Shown here piece by piece: positions 1 to 8,781 of a stretch of DNA of 64,000 nt. Each line of letters starts with the position of its first letter. Position 1 is the stretch's first letter. The DNA lies in NCBI GenBank assembly GCA_963747595.1, contig CAVVFO010000002.1, positions 868,001 through 932,000 on the forward strand, given 5' to 3'. The position numbers and the translations under genes are program-made. Source of the DNA: Oleiagrimonas sp963747595. GTDB taxonomy: Bacteria; Pseudomonadota; Gammaproteobacteria; Xanthomonadales; Rhodanobacteraceae. Under the pieces are notes generated by a model. The model was not told where the DNA came from, searched no databases, and saw nothing but the letters and a program-made list of their open reading frames with translations.

Positions 1-111
1 ACCCACGCGCTCGATGTTGCGGCCGTCGCGCTTGTTGCGCTGATCGGTCACGACGATGTGATAGAACGGACGGCCTTTGGCGCCGCCGCGCGCAAGACGA
101 ATCTTGACCAT
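1..111 (-). CDS. rpsP: 30S ribosomal protein S16, partial (5' part of gene)
   Basis: The start of ribosomal protein S16, a small primary-binding protein of the 30S subunit; the rest lies beyond the left edge. The 37 visible codons begin MVKIRLARGGAKGRPFYHIV and continue with the family's DQRNKRDGR stretch. The ATG at 109-111 fixes the start. It lies downstream of ffh on the same strand, the usual ffh-rpsP order before rimM-trmD-rplS in this group. Confidence 0.95.
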   Translation of the reverse strand, partial: MVKIRLARGGAKGRPFYHIVVTDQRNKRDGRNIERVG

Positions 112-328
112 GAATCTGAACTCCTGAAGTTGCCGGCACACCGGCAGCCGCACGCGACGGTGCGTGGTTCGCGCGGGTTTGTCACGCGGTAAACGGGGCA
201 TTTTAATGGAAACGCGGGAAAAAGAAAGGGGGCGGGTGCAGGAAGTGGCGCCGCCTCCACGCAGATGCCCTGCATCCGGCAGCTGCCGTTGTTCCCGCTC
301 GCTTCTGTTCACCTACACCGGGCCTGCA

Positions 329-1705
329 TCACCGCATGGGCGGCATTCCGCCACCACCCATGCCCTTCATGGCTCCGCGCATCTGCCGCATCAGGCCCTT
401 GCTGCCGCCCTTGCCCAGCTTGGCCATCATCTTGGACATCTGCATGTACTGCTTCATCAGGCGATTGACGTCCGCCGGATGCGTACCGGAACCGAGCGCC
501 ACGCGCTTCTTGCGCGACCCCTTGAGCAGGTCCGGATGGCGCCGCTCCTTCTTGGTCATGGAGCCGATAATGGCAATCATGCGCTTGACCTCGGTGTCGT
601 TGACCTTGGACTTGACGTTGTCCGGGATGCCGGACATGCCGGGTATCTTGTCCATCAGGCCGGCCAGGCCGCCCATCTTGTTCATCTGCTCCAGCTGATC
701 GCGCATGTCATCCAGGTCGAAGCGCTTGCCCCTGGAGACCTTGCGCGCCAGCTTCTGCGCTTTCTCCCTGTCGACCTTGCGCTCCACATCCTCGACCAGG
801 CTGAGCACGTCGCCCATGCCCAGAATGCGCTGCGCCACGCGATCGGGATGGAACGGCTCCAGCGCATCGACCTTCTCGCCAGCGCCCATGAACTTGATCG
901 GCCTGCCGGTGACCTGACGCACCGACAGCGCCGCGCCGCCACGTGCATCGCCATCGGTCTTGGTCAATACCACGCCGGTCAGCGGCAAAGCCTCGGCAAA
1001 CGCCCTGGCGGTCGTGGCCGCATCCTGACCGGTCATGGCGTCGACGGTGAACAGGGTTTCCACCGGATCCAGTGCGGCATGCAGCGCCTGGATCTCGGTC
1101 ATCATGGCCTGATCGACATGCAGCCGCCCGGCGGTATCGACAATCAGCACATCGGCCACTTCGCGCCGCGCCGCGTCCATTGCCGAGCGCGCGATCACCA
1201 CCGGATCCTGGCCGGATTCGGACGGGAAGAATGCCACGTCGACCTGGGCCGCCAGTGTCTTCAGCTGCTCGATGGCGGCCGGGCGATACACATCGCAACT
1301 GACCACCATCACCTTCTTCTTGTGCCGCTCCTTCAGCAGCTTGGCCAGCTTGGCCACGGTGGTGGTCTTGCCCGCGCCCTGCAGACCGGCCATCAGCACC
1401 ACGGCCGGCGGTTGCACCGAGAGGTCCAGCTGCTCGTTGGCCTCGCCCATGATCCGGGTCAGCTCGTCGCTGACCACCTTGATCAGCGCCTGCCCCGGCG
1501 TGAGGCTGGCCAGCACCTCCTGGCCCACGGCGCGTTCGCGCACATGTGCGACGAGGTCCTGCACCACCGGCAGCGCCACATCGGCCTCCAGCAGCGCAAT
1601 GCGCACTTCGCGCAAGGCCTCGCTGATGTTGTCCTCCGTCAGACGGCCGCGGCCGCGCAGGCGGGTGACCGTGGTAGACAGGCGTTCGCTGAGCGATTCA
1701 AACAT
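329..1705 (-). CDS. ffh: Signal recognition particle protein Ffh
   Basis: SRP54 GTPase that binds 4.5S RNA and signal sequences of nascent inner-membrane proteins and docks with FtsY. The 458-aa length is normal. An N-terminal helical bundle is followed by the G domain with P-loop GLQGAGKT (about residues 107-114), DTAGRL (190-195) and TKTDGDARGG (from 248). The C-terminal M domain is methionine-rich and ends in a Gly/Met tail. The ATG at 1703-1705 gives the expected MFESLSERL start. rpsP follows on the same strand. No 4.5S RNA gene was recognised in the 217-bp gap between them. Confidence 0.97.
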   Translation of the reverse strand: MFESLSERLSTTVTRLRGRGRLTEDNISEALREVRIALLEADVALPVVQDLVAHVRERAVGQEVLASLTPGQALIKVVSDELTRIMGEANEQLDLSVQPPAVVLMAGLQGAGKTTTVAKLAKLLKERHKKKVMVVSCDVYRPAAIEQLKTLAAQVDVAFFPSESGQDPVVIARSAMDAARREVADVLIVDTAGRLHVDQAMMTEIQALHAALDPVETLFTVDAMTGQDAATTARAFAEALPLTGVVLTKTDGDARGGAALSVRQVTGRPIKFMGAGEKVDALEPFHPDRVAQRILGMGDVLSLVEDVERKVDREKAQKLARKVSRGKRFDLDDMRDQLEQMNKMGGLAGLMDKIPGMSGIPDNVKSKVNDTEVKRMIAIIGSMTKKERRHPDLLKGSRKKRVALGSGTHPADVNRLMKQYMQMSKMMAKLGKGGSKGLMRQMRGAMKGMGGGGMPPMR

Positions 1706-1984
1706 GGCGATTTGATGCGTGTGGGAAACGCGTCAGTATAACGGACAGCGCAACCCGCTCGCGCACCGAGCGACAATTCGACGGCCTGCCGCACCCCTCC
1801 CACCGTGCGTGGTGCGGTCTCCAGACCCGGGGGCGCACTTCGATCCGCGGTGCGACCCCTGCGCTGCGCCTGTCCAGGCATCAGAACCTGGCTGTCATCG
1901 GCCACGATCCGCCTCGTTCCTTGCGGCATGAACAGACACAGGCCAGGCCATGCGTACGACGGCACATGCACTGCGTTCATGGTC

Positions 1985-2665
1985 TCATCGATCACCGTCC
2001 GGTCGATGCTCATCGTCTTCTTTCGGCGACCCTTCGAGCCGCCGGTAGATCACGTAGGAATACGGCACCGGGAGCAAGCCTGCGGCGACGATGCACGCAA
2101 GGCCTGCCCCGAACGGCAAACCCAGCGGCGTGCCCACCAAGACCACGAGCCCGGCCAGCACGAACAGCCGGCCGGCCAGCCGATGCGTGCGTTCCCAGGT
2201 CGCCTCGCTGGTGATGGTCCATGGCGTGCGGATGCCGGCAAAGAAATTGCGCCGCAACTTGCCCATGTAATTGCCCATGATCATGATCAGCGCGGCGACG
2301 CCCAGCATCACGATTTTCGGCATCGGCAAGGCGTAACCCGCGCCTGCCAGCAACATGCAGACGCCAACCACCAGCATGAAGCCCTGCACCACCAGCATCA
2401 GCCCCGTGAAGACGGGCGCGAACGGCTCGATGCGGAAGCGGCGCGGCGAGATGACGGGCAGCAGCCACGTCAGCAAAGCCAGCGCCGCCACCGTGAGCGG
2501 CGCAAAGGCCGCGGCCCAGACCCGCGGCATGTGGCCGTCCACCTCACCGTGCACGTTCCAGTGTGATGGCACCTGAGCCGGCAGGGACGACCACAGCCAG
2601 AAGGCGGCAATCAGGCCGGCCACGAAGAACGCTGCCGAGATCGGCACGCTGCGGGTGAATTTCAT
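1985..2665 (-). CDS. sdpI: SdpI/YhfL-family integral membrane protein
   Basis: A 226-aa polytopic membrane protein with an N-terminal DUF1648-like segment (LPAQVPSHWNVHGEVDG) followed by an SdpI-type region with the characteristic GIRTPWTITSEATWERTHR near residue 145. About six hydrophobic segments are visible. In Bacillus SdpI is the immunity protein against the SdpC toxin and sequesters the repressor SdpR. No toxin gene is seen here, so the role is probably general envelope protection. The gene overlaps the preceding ArsR-type regulator by 4 bp, so the two are translationally coupled. Family assignment is firm; function is inferred. Confidence 0.85.
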   Translation of the reverse strand: MKFTRSVPISAAFFVAGLIAAFWLWSSLPAQVPSHWNVHGEVDGHMPRVWAAAFAPLTVAALALLTWLLPVISPRRFRIEPFAPVFTGLMLVVQGFMLVVGVCMLLAGAGYALPMPKIVMLGVAALIMIMGNYMGKLRRNFFAGIRTPWTITSEATWERTHRLAGRLFVLAGLVVLVGTPLGLPFGAGLACIVAAGLLPVPYSYVIYRRLEGSPKEDDEHRPDGDR

Positions 2666-2949
2666 GACTTGTCTCCCATCCGCTCCCGGTTCGGGAACAG
2701 ATCGAAAAGCACGCGCGCCAGATCCTCGAACACGGTGCTGTTGAGTGAGTACACGATGTATTGGCCACGCCGCTCGGTCCGCACCAGGTCGGCGCGCTTG
2801 AGCACCGAAAAGTGGTGCGACAACGAGGCCGGCGTCATCTGGAATGCCGCGCCGATCTCGCCCGCTGTCAGCGACCCGCCCTGCAGGCGCTTGAGGATTG
2901 CGCGCCGGGTTGGATCAGCCATGGCCTTGAACACGTCCTGCTGCTTCAT
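2662..2949 (-). CDS. sdpR: ArsR/SdpR-family winged-helix repressor
   Basis: A 95-aa ArsR-fold regulator: N-terminal MADPTRRAILKRL helix, winged-helix core TPASLSHHFSVLKRADLV (about residues 40-57) and a beta-wing RRGQYIVYSL. It has no cysteines and no ArsR/SmtB metal-site motif, so it resembles SdpR-type regulators that respond through a membrane partner rather than metal. It is followed with a 4-bp overlap by sdpI. A palindromic operator lies just upstream, suggesting autorepression. The pair sits between ffh and ypjD, which are adjacent and divergent in many gammaproteobacteria. Confidence 0.88.
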   Translation of the reverse strand: MKQQDVFKAMADPTRRAILKRLQGGSLTAGEIGAAFQMTPASLSHHFSVLKRADLVRTERRGQYIVYSLNSTVFEDLARVLFDLFPNRERMGDKS

Positions 2950-2982
2950 GCGTGGATCGCTGCATCGAACATGATTCGATAC

Positions 2983-2998
2983 TTAGACAAATATCTAA
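2983..2998. promoter_or_regulatory. Probable ArsR-family operator upstream of sdpRI
   Basis: An AT-rich inverted repeat, TTAGACAAATATCTAA, with arms TTAGA and TCTAA around a 6-bp spacer, lies 34 bp upstream of the repressor's ATG in an otherwise GC-rich region. Size and sequence resemble operators bound by ArsR-family dimers. It would overlap the sdpRI promoter, so autorepression is the simplest reading. Confidence 0.7.
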
Positions 2999-3001
2999 AT
3001 A

Positions 3002-3377
3002 TAGCAAGCAAAAAACTTCGCGTCATGCCTGTGGCCGGCCGACATACGTTCACGTCACAGCCCGCGCTGTGCCACACTTTGGAATCCCCTGAACGAGCGA
3101 ACGCAGACGGCATGATGCGCAGACGGTTTGCAGTTGGTGGCACGTGGCGCCGGCAAGGTCAGCTGCCCTGGCAGCGCTTGTGCCGCGGGCCACACGGCGT
3201 GTGCATGCCGCCCTTTACATTTGAAATCGAAAAGATAGGGTCGCTCCCGTGCCCGCGCGTGCCGACGGGACACCGCCCCGGCAGCCCGCCCGGCTGTCCG
3301 CACCGGCCCCCCTTTGGCCACACGCTGTCGGCGGCGATGACGCCTACGCCCACTCATTCAGAGGTTTCCGCAGCCAT
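3002..3377. other. Intergenic region, no gene recognised
   Basis: Gap between the sdpRI promoter and ypjD. It is open in several frames on both strands, as expected for high GC, but none of the predicted peptides resembles a protein family. An in-frame upstream GTG at 3249 could extend ypjD, but the extension is proline- and arginine-rich and precedes the first membrane segment, so it is not favoured. Confidence 0.5.
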
Positions 3378-4178
3378 ATGCTGATCACTTTTTTCACCTG
3401 GGCGGCCATCGTGCTGTATATGGGTGCCGCCGCGGCGCTGGCGCGGCCACTGGTCAACGGCAAGCCCCCGCTGGGCCGGCTCGCCATGAGCGCTGCCGCA
3501 CTGGCATTGCTGGCGCATGCCACTGTGCTGCTGGTCAATCATCGCGGCGCGCTGGATCTGCACTTTTTCGCCGCGCTGTCGCTGGTCGCCTTCGTGATAT
3601 CGGGGCTGACTGTCATCGTCAATCGCTCGCGACCGGTCGCCCCCCTGGGCGTGGTCGTGTTTCCGCTGACCGCGCTGCTGCTGGCGGTCGACGTCTTTGT
3701 GGCCCCGCCCACGCTGCCCACACCCATGAACTGGCAGATCAAGCTGCACGTCACCGTGGCGCTGCTGGCGTTCGGCGTGCTGTCCATCGCCGCGATCATC
3801 GCCCTTCTGCTCGCCGCACAGGAACACGCGCTGCGCCGCAGCCGGTTCGGCACCTGGCTGCACGCGCTGCCGCCACTGACGTTGACGGAAAGCCTGCTGT
3901 TCCGCCTGATCCATGCCGGCTTCACGCTGCTGACGCTGACCCTGATCACCGGCATCGTGTTCGTGCACAACCTGTTCGGTCAGAACCTGGTGGAAAAAAG
4001 CGTGCTGTCGATCATCGCCTGGCTGGTCTTCGGCGCCCTGCTCTGGGGCCGCTGGAAACATGGCTGGCGCGGCACGCGCGCGGTGAACCTGACCTTGATC
4101 GGCATGGTCTTCCTGGTACTGGCCTTCCTGGGCACGAAGTTCGTGCTGGAGGTGCTGCTGCACCATCCCGTCGTTTGA
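3378..4178 (+). CDS. ypjD: YpjD/CcsA-like cytochrome c assembly family membrane protein
   Basis: A 266-aa integral membrane protein with about eight transmembrane helices, related to the CcmC/CcsA haem-handling superfamily (CytC_asm). It contains conserved histidines such as that in WQIKLHVTVALLAFG and the C-terminal pattern with LWGRWKHGWRG. In E. coli ypjD sits divergently next to ffh, and this copy has the same orientation relative to ffh with sdpRI in between. Its exact role is not established in the family. The ATG at 3378 is chosen because it directly precedes the first hydrophobic helix (MLITFFTWAAIVLY). Confidence 0.85.
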   Translation: MLITFFTWAAIVLYMGAAAALARPLVNGKPPLGRLAMSAAALALLAHATVLLVNHRGALDLHFFAALSLVAFVISGLTVIVNRSRPVAPLGVVVFPLTALLLAVDVFVAPPTLPTPMNWQIKLHVTVALLAFGVLSIAAIIALLLAAQEHALRRSRFGTWLHALPPLTLTESLLFRLIHAGFTLLTLTLITGIVFVHNLFGQNLVEKSVLSIIAWLVFGALLWGRWKHGWRGTRAVNLTLIGMVFLVLAFLGTKFVLEVLLHHPVV

Positions 4179-4194
4179 AAATTCCTCTACTCGC

Positions 4195-4330
4195 GTAGGG
4201 CGGCTCAAGGAGCAACGCGACGGAGCCGCCTGCTTGCGATCAACGATCAGCAAGCCGAACGTCTCGGCTGAGAATGGTCTTCCTCTGCAAGCAGGCGGCT
4301 CCGTCACTGGCGTTCCTTGAGCCGCCTACG
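4195..4330. repeat. REP-like inverted-repeat pair, copy A
   Basis: Two copies of a roughly 43-bp unit face each other: one reads GTAGGGCGGCTCAAGGAGC at 4195 and ends TGCTTGC at 4237; its reverse complement occupies 4287-4329. Each unit is itself a hairpin, with arms GGCGGCTC and GAGCCGCC. The pair lies between the convergent 3' ends of ypjD and radA and could act as a transcript end. The same arrangement recurs at 8613-8690 and 14350-14520. Confidence 0.85.
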
Positions 4331-4341
4331 AAACTACGAAA

Positions 4342-5724
4342 CTATCCGGCCGCGTCCAATGCCTGCGCCAGACGTTCCACGCCGATCACTTCGAGTTCGC
4401 CGAAGCGGCCTTTTTTCGGCGCGTTGGCGCGCGGCACGATGGCGCGGCGGAACCCATGCGTAGCTGCTTCCTTGAGACGCTCCTCGCCATGCGGCACCGG
4501 GCGGATTTCGCCCGACAGGCCTACCTCACCGAACACCACGGTCTGCTCCGGCAACGGCCGGTCACGCAGTGACGAGAGCACCGCCAGCAACACCGGCAGA
4601 TCGGCCGCAGTTTCCTGCACGCGGATCCCGCCGACCACGTTGACGAACACGTCTTGGTCGTAGGCCGCCACGCCGCCATGACGATGCAGCACCGCCAGCA
4701 GCATGGCCAGGCGGTTCTGTTCCAGCCCCAGCGTCACGCGCCGCGGGTTGCCCAGCGAAGATTGATCGACCAGCGCCTGCACCTCCACCAGCAGCGGCCG
4801 GGAGCCCTCGCGCGTCACCATGACCGCGCTGCCCGGCGTGGGCCCGGTATGCGCGGAGAGAAAAATGGCCGACGGATTCGGCACCTCCCGCAGGCCCTTG
4901 TCGGACATGGCGAACACGCCCAGCTCGTTGACCGCACCGAAGCGGTTCTTGAACGCGCGCAGCACGCGGAAGCGGCTGCCTGCCTCGCCCTCGAAATACA
5001 GCACCGCATCGACCATGTGCTCCAGCACGCGCGGACCGGCGATGCCGCCTTCCTTGGTCACGTGCCCCACCAGCAGGACGGCGGTGCCGGTTTCCTTGGC
5101 GAAGCGCGTCAGCCGCGCCGCCGATTCACGCACCTGGCTCACCGAGCCCGGTGCCGCCGGCAGCGTCTCGGTCCAGATGGTCTGGATGGAATCGATCACC
5201 AGCACCTGCGGACGCGCGGCCATGGCCTGCTCCAGGATGCGCTCGATGCAGGTCTCGGCCAGTCCCTTGAGCGGTTCCAGCGGCAACTCCAGCCGCTGCG
5301 CGCGTGCTGCCACCTGGCTCAGCGATTCCTCGCCGGTGACATACAGACCCGACACGCGCGCGCCCAGCAAGCCCATCATCTGCAGCAGCAAGGTGGACTT
5401 GCCGATCCCCGGATCGCCGCCGATCAAAACCACCGAACCGTCCACCAGCCCACTACCCAGCACGCGATCCAGTTCGCCCATGCCGGTCAGCGTGCGCGAT
5501 TCCACGCTCGCCGCCACTTCGGTCAAGGCGGTCACACTGGGGCGTCCCGCTGCTTCGCCTGCATAGCTTCCGCGCTTGGCCGCCACGGAATCGACGGCGG
5601 CCGCCGGCTGCACCGTGAATGCACTCAGCGTGTTCCAGGCGCCGCAGCCGGCGCACTGACCCTGCCACTTGCTGTGATCGGCACCGCATTCGCCGCACAC
5701 GTAGGCGGTTTTTGCCTTGGCCAT
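4342..5724 (-). CDS. radA: DNA repair protein RadA
   Basis: RecA-like ATPase that promotes branch migration during homologous recombination. The 460 residues show the diagnostic layout: an N-terminal C4 zinc finger (Cys10, Cys13, Cys24, Cys27), a RecA core with Walker A GGDPGIGKS (102-110), the RadA-specific KNRFG motif (259-263), and a C-terminal Lon-protease-like domain without protease activity in this family. Length and start are normal. It stands alone, separated from alr by about 150 bp. Confidence 0.96.
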   Translation of the reverse strand: MAKAKTAYVCGECGADHSKWQGQCAGCGAWNTLSAFTVQPAAAVDSVAAKRGSYAGEAAGRPSVTALTEVAASVESRTLTGMGELDRVLGSGLVDGSVVLIGGDPGIGKSTLLLQMMGLLGARVSGLYVTGEESLSQVAARAQRLELPLEPLKGLAETCIERILEQAMAARPQVLVIDSIQTIWTETLPAAPGSVSQVRESAARLTRFAKETGTAVLLVGHVTKEGGIAGPRVLEHMVDAVLYFEGEAGSRFRVLRAFKNRFGAVNELGVFAMSDKGLREVPNPSAIFLSAHTGPTPGSAVMVTREGSRPLLVEVQALVDQSSLGNPRRVTLGLEQNRLAMLLAVLHRHGGVAAYDQDVFVNVVGGIRVQETAADLPVLLAVLSSLRDRPLPEQTVVFGEVGLSGEIRPVPHGEERLKEAATHGFRRAIVPRANAPKKGRFGELEVIGVERLAQALDAAG

Positions 5725-5873
5725 GAAAAGAACGTCCGTGGGAGTGAAAAGGCTTCGAGCTTAACGTTCCAGCGTCGCAGCAGGCGAGATCCGCCGGTCA
5801 TGCGGCGGCGCGCTGGTGTGATCAACAAGGTTTTTTTGTGCACGAGCAATGCAAACGCAGGCGCGTTGTCAGC

Positions 5874-6959
5874 TCATCTCTCATCGTCCTCGGTGAACAA
5901 CACGCGGCGGGTCATGCCGCAGGTGAGTTCGTAACTGATGGTGCCGGCATGGCTGGCGATGGTTTCCACCGGCAGCTCCGGACCCCACAGCGTGATCGGG
6001 TCGCCGACGCGTGCATCCGGCGTCTGTCGAAGGTCCACGGTGATCAGGTCCATGGAAATGCGGCCGATGATGGCTGCGGGACGGCCGCCGACAAGGACCG
6101 GCGTGCCGGCGACGGTACTGCGCGGATAGCCGTCACCGTAGCCGATGGCGGCCACGCCCAGGCGCATGTCTTCGGGCGCCTGCCACGTGGCGCCGTAGCC
6201 GACGCGCTCGCCTTTCTTGAGGTCATTGATGGCCACCAGCCGCGTGCGCAGTGTCATCGCGGGCTGGAAGCCATCGTCGGCGCCGACGCGCCCCTCGATC
6301 ACAGACAAGCCGTACAGCAGGCCGCCGACGCGCACCCAGTCGCCGAGCGAGCGCGGCCAGCCCAGCACACCCGCCGAATTGGCCAGGGCACGCGGTCCGT
6401 CGAGACCAGCCACCGCCGTCTCGAACGTCTCCATCTGCCGTTGCGTCAACGCGTTGCCGAATTCGTCCGACGCTGCAAAATGCGTCATCAGCGTGATCTC
6501 GTCGGCCACGGCCGGCATCGAGCACAAACGCGCGTGTACCTCCGTCGCACGCGCGGCCGGAAAGCCCAGCCGATGCATGCCCGAGTCGATCTTCAGCCAC
6601 ACGTGCAACGGATGCTCGCCGGCATCGGCGGCCAGCCAGTCGAGCTGGCTCTGATGGTGGATCACTGCATCCAGGTCCAGCCGCTGCATCTCGGCCAGGT
6701 CGGCGGCGCTGTCCGGTCCGGACAACACCACGATGCGCTGACCGTGCCCGGCCGCGCGCAACCGCTGACCATCGGCAATGGCCGCGACACCAAACGCATC
6801 GGCTCCGGTGAGCGCCCGAGCCACACGTTCCAGGCCGTGGCCATAGCCGTCGGCCTTGATGACGGCCATCACGCGGGCGTTGCCAGCCAGCTCGCGAATG
6901 CGTGTCAGGTTGTGGCGCAACGCACCTAGATGGATGGTCGCGGTCGCAAGACGGCTCAT
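5874..6959 (-). CDS. alr: Alanine racemase
   Basis: PLP enzyme that interconverts L- and D-alanine for peptidoglycan synthesis. The protein has 361 aa. The PLP-binding lysine is Lys35 in MAVIKADGYGHG, and the C-terminal beta-domain carries the catalytic tyrosine region around RVGYGATW and IGYGDGYPR. A longer frame extends to 7016, but the ATG at 6957-6959 gives the standard MSRLATATIHL start and avoids overlap with dnaB. dnaB ends 22 bp upstream on the same strand, so dnaB-alr is probably an operon, a common pairing in gammaproteobacteria. Confidence 0.95.
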   Translation of the reverse strand: MSRLATATIHLGALRHNLTRIRELAGNARVMAVIKADGYGHGLERVARALTGADAFGVAAIADGQRLRAAGHGQRIVVLSGPDSAADLAEMQRLDLDAVIHHQSQLDWLAADAGEHPLHVWLKIDSGMHRLGFPAARATEVHARLCSMPAVADEITLMTHFAASDEFGNALTQRQMETFETAVAGLDGPRALANSAGVLGWPRSLGDWVRVGGLLYGLSVIEGRVGADDGFQPAMTLRTRLVAINDLKKGERVGYGATWQAPEDMRLGVAAIGYGDGYPRSTVAGTPVLVGGRPAAIIGRISMDLITVDLRQTPDARVGDPITLWGPELPVETIASHAGTISYELTCGMTRRVLFTEDDER

Positions 6960-6981
6960 TGATGGCGCCGGAATGCGGAAC

Positions 6982-8376
6982 TCACTCGAATGCTCCGGAG
7001 AACGCCTCCGGCGCATAGTTCTCGAACTTGGTGAACTGCCCCAGGAAGGTCAGCTTCAGCATGCCGGTGGGGCCGTTGCGCTGCTTGCCGATGATGATCT
7101 CGGCCAGGCCCTTGTCTGCCGATTCGGAGTCGTAGTATTCGTCGCGATAGATAAACAGGATGACGTCGGCATCCTGCTCGATGGCCCCGGATTCGCGCAG
7201 GTCGGACATCATCGGGCGCTTGTCCGCACGCTGCTCCAGCGAGCGGTTGAGCTGCGACAGGGCCACCACCGGCACGTTCAGCTCCTTGGCCAGCGCCTTC
7301 AGGCCGCGGGAGATCTCGGAGATCTCGGTGGCGCGGTTCTCCTTGTTGCCGGGCACCTGCATCAGCTGCAGGTAATCGATGACGATCAGCCCCAGTTCGC
7401 CGTGCTCGCGCTGCAGGCGACGTGCGCGCGAGCGCAGGTCCACCGGCGACAGCGACGGGGTGTCGTCGATGAAGATCTTGGCGTCGCTGAGCATGGTGAT
7501 GGCCTGCGTCACGCGCGGCCAGTCCTCTTCGGCCAGATCGCCCGTGCGCAGGTGTTGCTGGTGGATGCGGCCCATCGAGGAAATCAGGCGGAACGCCAGC
7601 TGCGAGGAGGACATTTCCATGGAGAAGATGACCACCGCCTTCTTGCTGCGGATAGCTGCGTTCTCGGCCATGTTCACGGCAAAGGCGGTCTTGCCCATGG
7701 ACGGGCGCGCGGCCACGATCACCAGGTCCGAGGGCTGCAGACCGGCGGTCATCTCGTCCAGATCGGAAAAACCGGTAGGCAGGCCGGTCAGCTGGCCACG
7801 ATTCTCGTAGCGCTGGTGCAGGATGCGGAATGCCTCCTTCACCGCATCGCGCATGGACACCGAATCCTTGCGCCCGCGCGCCCCTTCCTCGGCAATCTTG
7901 AAGACGCGCTGCTCGGCCACCTCCAGCACTTCCTGCATGCTGCGCCCTTCCGGGCGATAACCGTCCTCTGTGATGTGGGTGCCGGCATCGATCAGCTGCC
8001 GCAGTACCGACTTCTCGCGCACGATATCGGCGTAGGCGGTGATGTTGGCAGCGCTGGGCGTGGCGTTAGCCAGTTCGATCAGGTAGCTGGCGCCGCCGAT
8101 CATGTCCGACAGTTCGTTGCCCTCAAACCATTCGCCCAGCGTCACCGCATCGCACGGCATGCTCTTTTCCGACAGCTGGCTGATGGCGCGATAGATCAGC
8201 CGGTGATCCTTGCGGTAGAAATCATCCTCCGCCAGGCGGTCGGCGACGCGGTCATAGGCCTCGCCGGTCAGCATCAGACCGCCCAGGACGGACTGCTCGG
8301 CCTCCAGCGAATGCGGCGGCACGCGCAGTGCCTCGATGGACGCGGCGGGCGGATTGCGTTCGGGAAGGCTGGCCAT
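6982..8376 (-). CDS. dnaB: Replicative DNA helicase DnaB
   Basis: Hexameric helicase of the replication fork. The 464-aa protein has an N-terminal DnaB domain (from about residue 20, PHSLEAEQSVLGG) and a RecA-like C-terminal motor with Walker A ARPSMGKT (223-230) and a helicase motif IDYLQLM. The C-terminus keeps GKQRNGPTG. No intein or insertion interrupts it. Three phased DnaA-box-like sequences lie about 80-105 bp upstream of the start codon (see 8453-8481), suggesting DnaA influences its expression. Confidence 0.97.
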   Translation of the reverse strand: MASLPERNPPAASIEALRVPPHSLEAEQSVLGGLMLTGEAYDRVADRLAEDDFYRKDHRLIYRAISQLSEKSMPCDAVTLGEWFEGNELSDMIGGASYLIELANATPSAANITAYADIVREKSVLRQLIDAGTHITEDGYRPEGRSMQEVLEVAEQRVFKIAEEGARGRKDSVSMRDAVKEAFRILHQRYENRGQLTGLPTGFSDLDEMTAGLQPSDLVIVAARPSMGKTAFAVNMAENAAIRSKKAVVIFSMEMSSSQLAFRLISSMGRIHQQHLRTGDLAEEDWPRVTQAITMLSDAKIFIDDTPSLSPVDLRSRARRLQREHGELGLIVIDYLQLMQVPGNKENRATEISEISRGLKALAKELNVPVVALSQLNRSLEQRADKRPMMSDLRESGAIEQDADVILFIYRDEYYDSESADKGLAEIIIGKQRNGPTGMLKLTFLGQFTKFENYAPEAFSGAFE

Positions 8377-8452
8377 GGTTCACCCCGTGATCAAGATGAC
8401 CATGATACGGGTCGGCGTCGCAGAAACCGATACAACAACTCTGGGGAAATCC

Positions 8453-8481
8453 TGTGGATAGTTGTGGACAACTGTGGATAA
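8453..8481. promoter_or_regulatory. Three DnaA-box-like 9-mers, 10-bp period, upstream of dnaB
   Basis: Three head-to-tail 9-mers start exactly 10 bp apart: TGTGGATAG (8453-8461), TGTGGACAA (8463-8471) and TGTGGATAA (8473-8481). The third is the reverse complement of the consensus DnaA box TTATCCACA; the others differ from it by one base each. They lie 77-105 bp upstream of dnaB. Their spacing of about one helical turn would put bound DnaA on one face of the DNA. A control site or DnaA-titration site is inferred; an origin is unlikely because no AT-rich unwinding region is visible. Confidence 0.6.
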
Positions 8482-8560
8482 ATGCACCGGCGGGTCGGCA
8501 TCTCTCCAAGAGGACACGACCTCCCGCACACGCAGGGCGGATCCATCCCACAAGGGATTT

Positions 8561-8690
8561 CTGACCGAAGGAAATCCCCGGGGGACTTCGGTCAGGAGCA
8601 CCCGCGAGGCGTCCGCCTGCTTGCCGGGAACGCCGGGGACATACCGGCAAGCAGGCGGCTCCGTCGCTGGCGCTCCTTGAGCCACCCTAC
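8561..8690. repeat. Hairpin plus REP-like inverted-repeat pair, copy B
   Basis: An isolated 10-bp inverted repeat (CTGACCGAAG at 8561-8570, CTTCGGTCAG at 8586-8595) is followed by a partly eroded copy of the REP-like pair. Its arms CCGCCTGCTTGCCGG (8613-8627) and CCGGCAAGCAGGCGG (8644-8658) are perfect. The right-hand unit continues to CCTTGAGCCACCCTAC at 8690, and the left unit is truncated. No reading frame here resembles a protein. The block lies between dnaB and rplI. Confidence 0.75.
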
Positions 8691-8726
8691 ATGACGCCGA
8701 GCCACGTACCTCGGACCGGCAAAACG

Positions 8727-8752
8727 AAACGGGCGCCCGAAGGCGCCCGTTT
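8727..8752 (-). terminator. Rho-independent terminator after rplI
   Basis: A perfect 11-bp stem, AAACGGGCGCC and GGCGCCCGTTT, closes a 4-nt CGAA loop (TTCG on the minus strand). It lies 30 bp beyond the rplI stop codon, with a T-rich stretch following on the minus strand. It should end the rpsF-rpsR-rplI transcript. Confidence 0.88.
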
Positions 8753-8781
8753 CTCAAGTCACGCATGGGTCCGGGAAACAC

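Noticed and set aside
112..328. 4.5S RNA gene between ffh and rpsP
   Set aside because: The conserved GGAAGGAAGCAGCC-type loop of SRP RNA is not present.
164..1741. 525-aa open frame antisense to ffh
   Set aside because: It covers ffh completely, has His/Leu-rich composition and no domain; ffh is unambiguous.
8377..8560. Chromosomal replication origin near dnaB
   Set aside because: Only three DnaA-like boxes, no AT-rich unwinding element and no dnaA-dnaN-gyrB neighbourhood; a regulatory site fits better.
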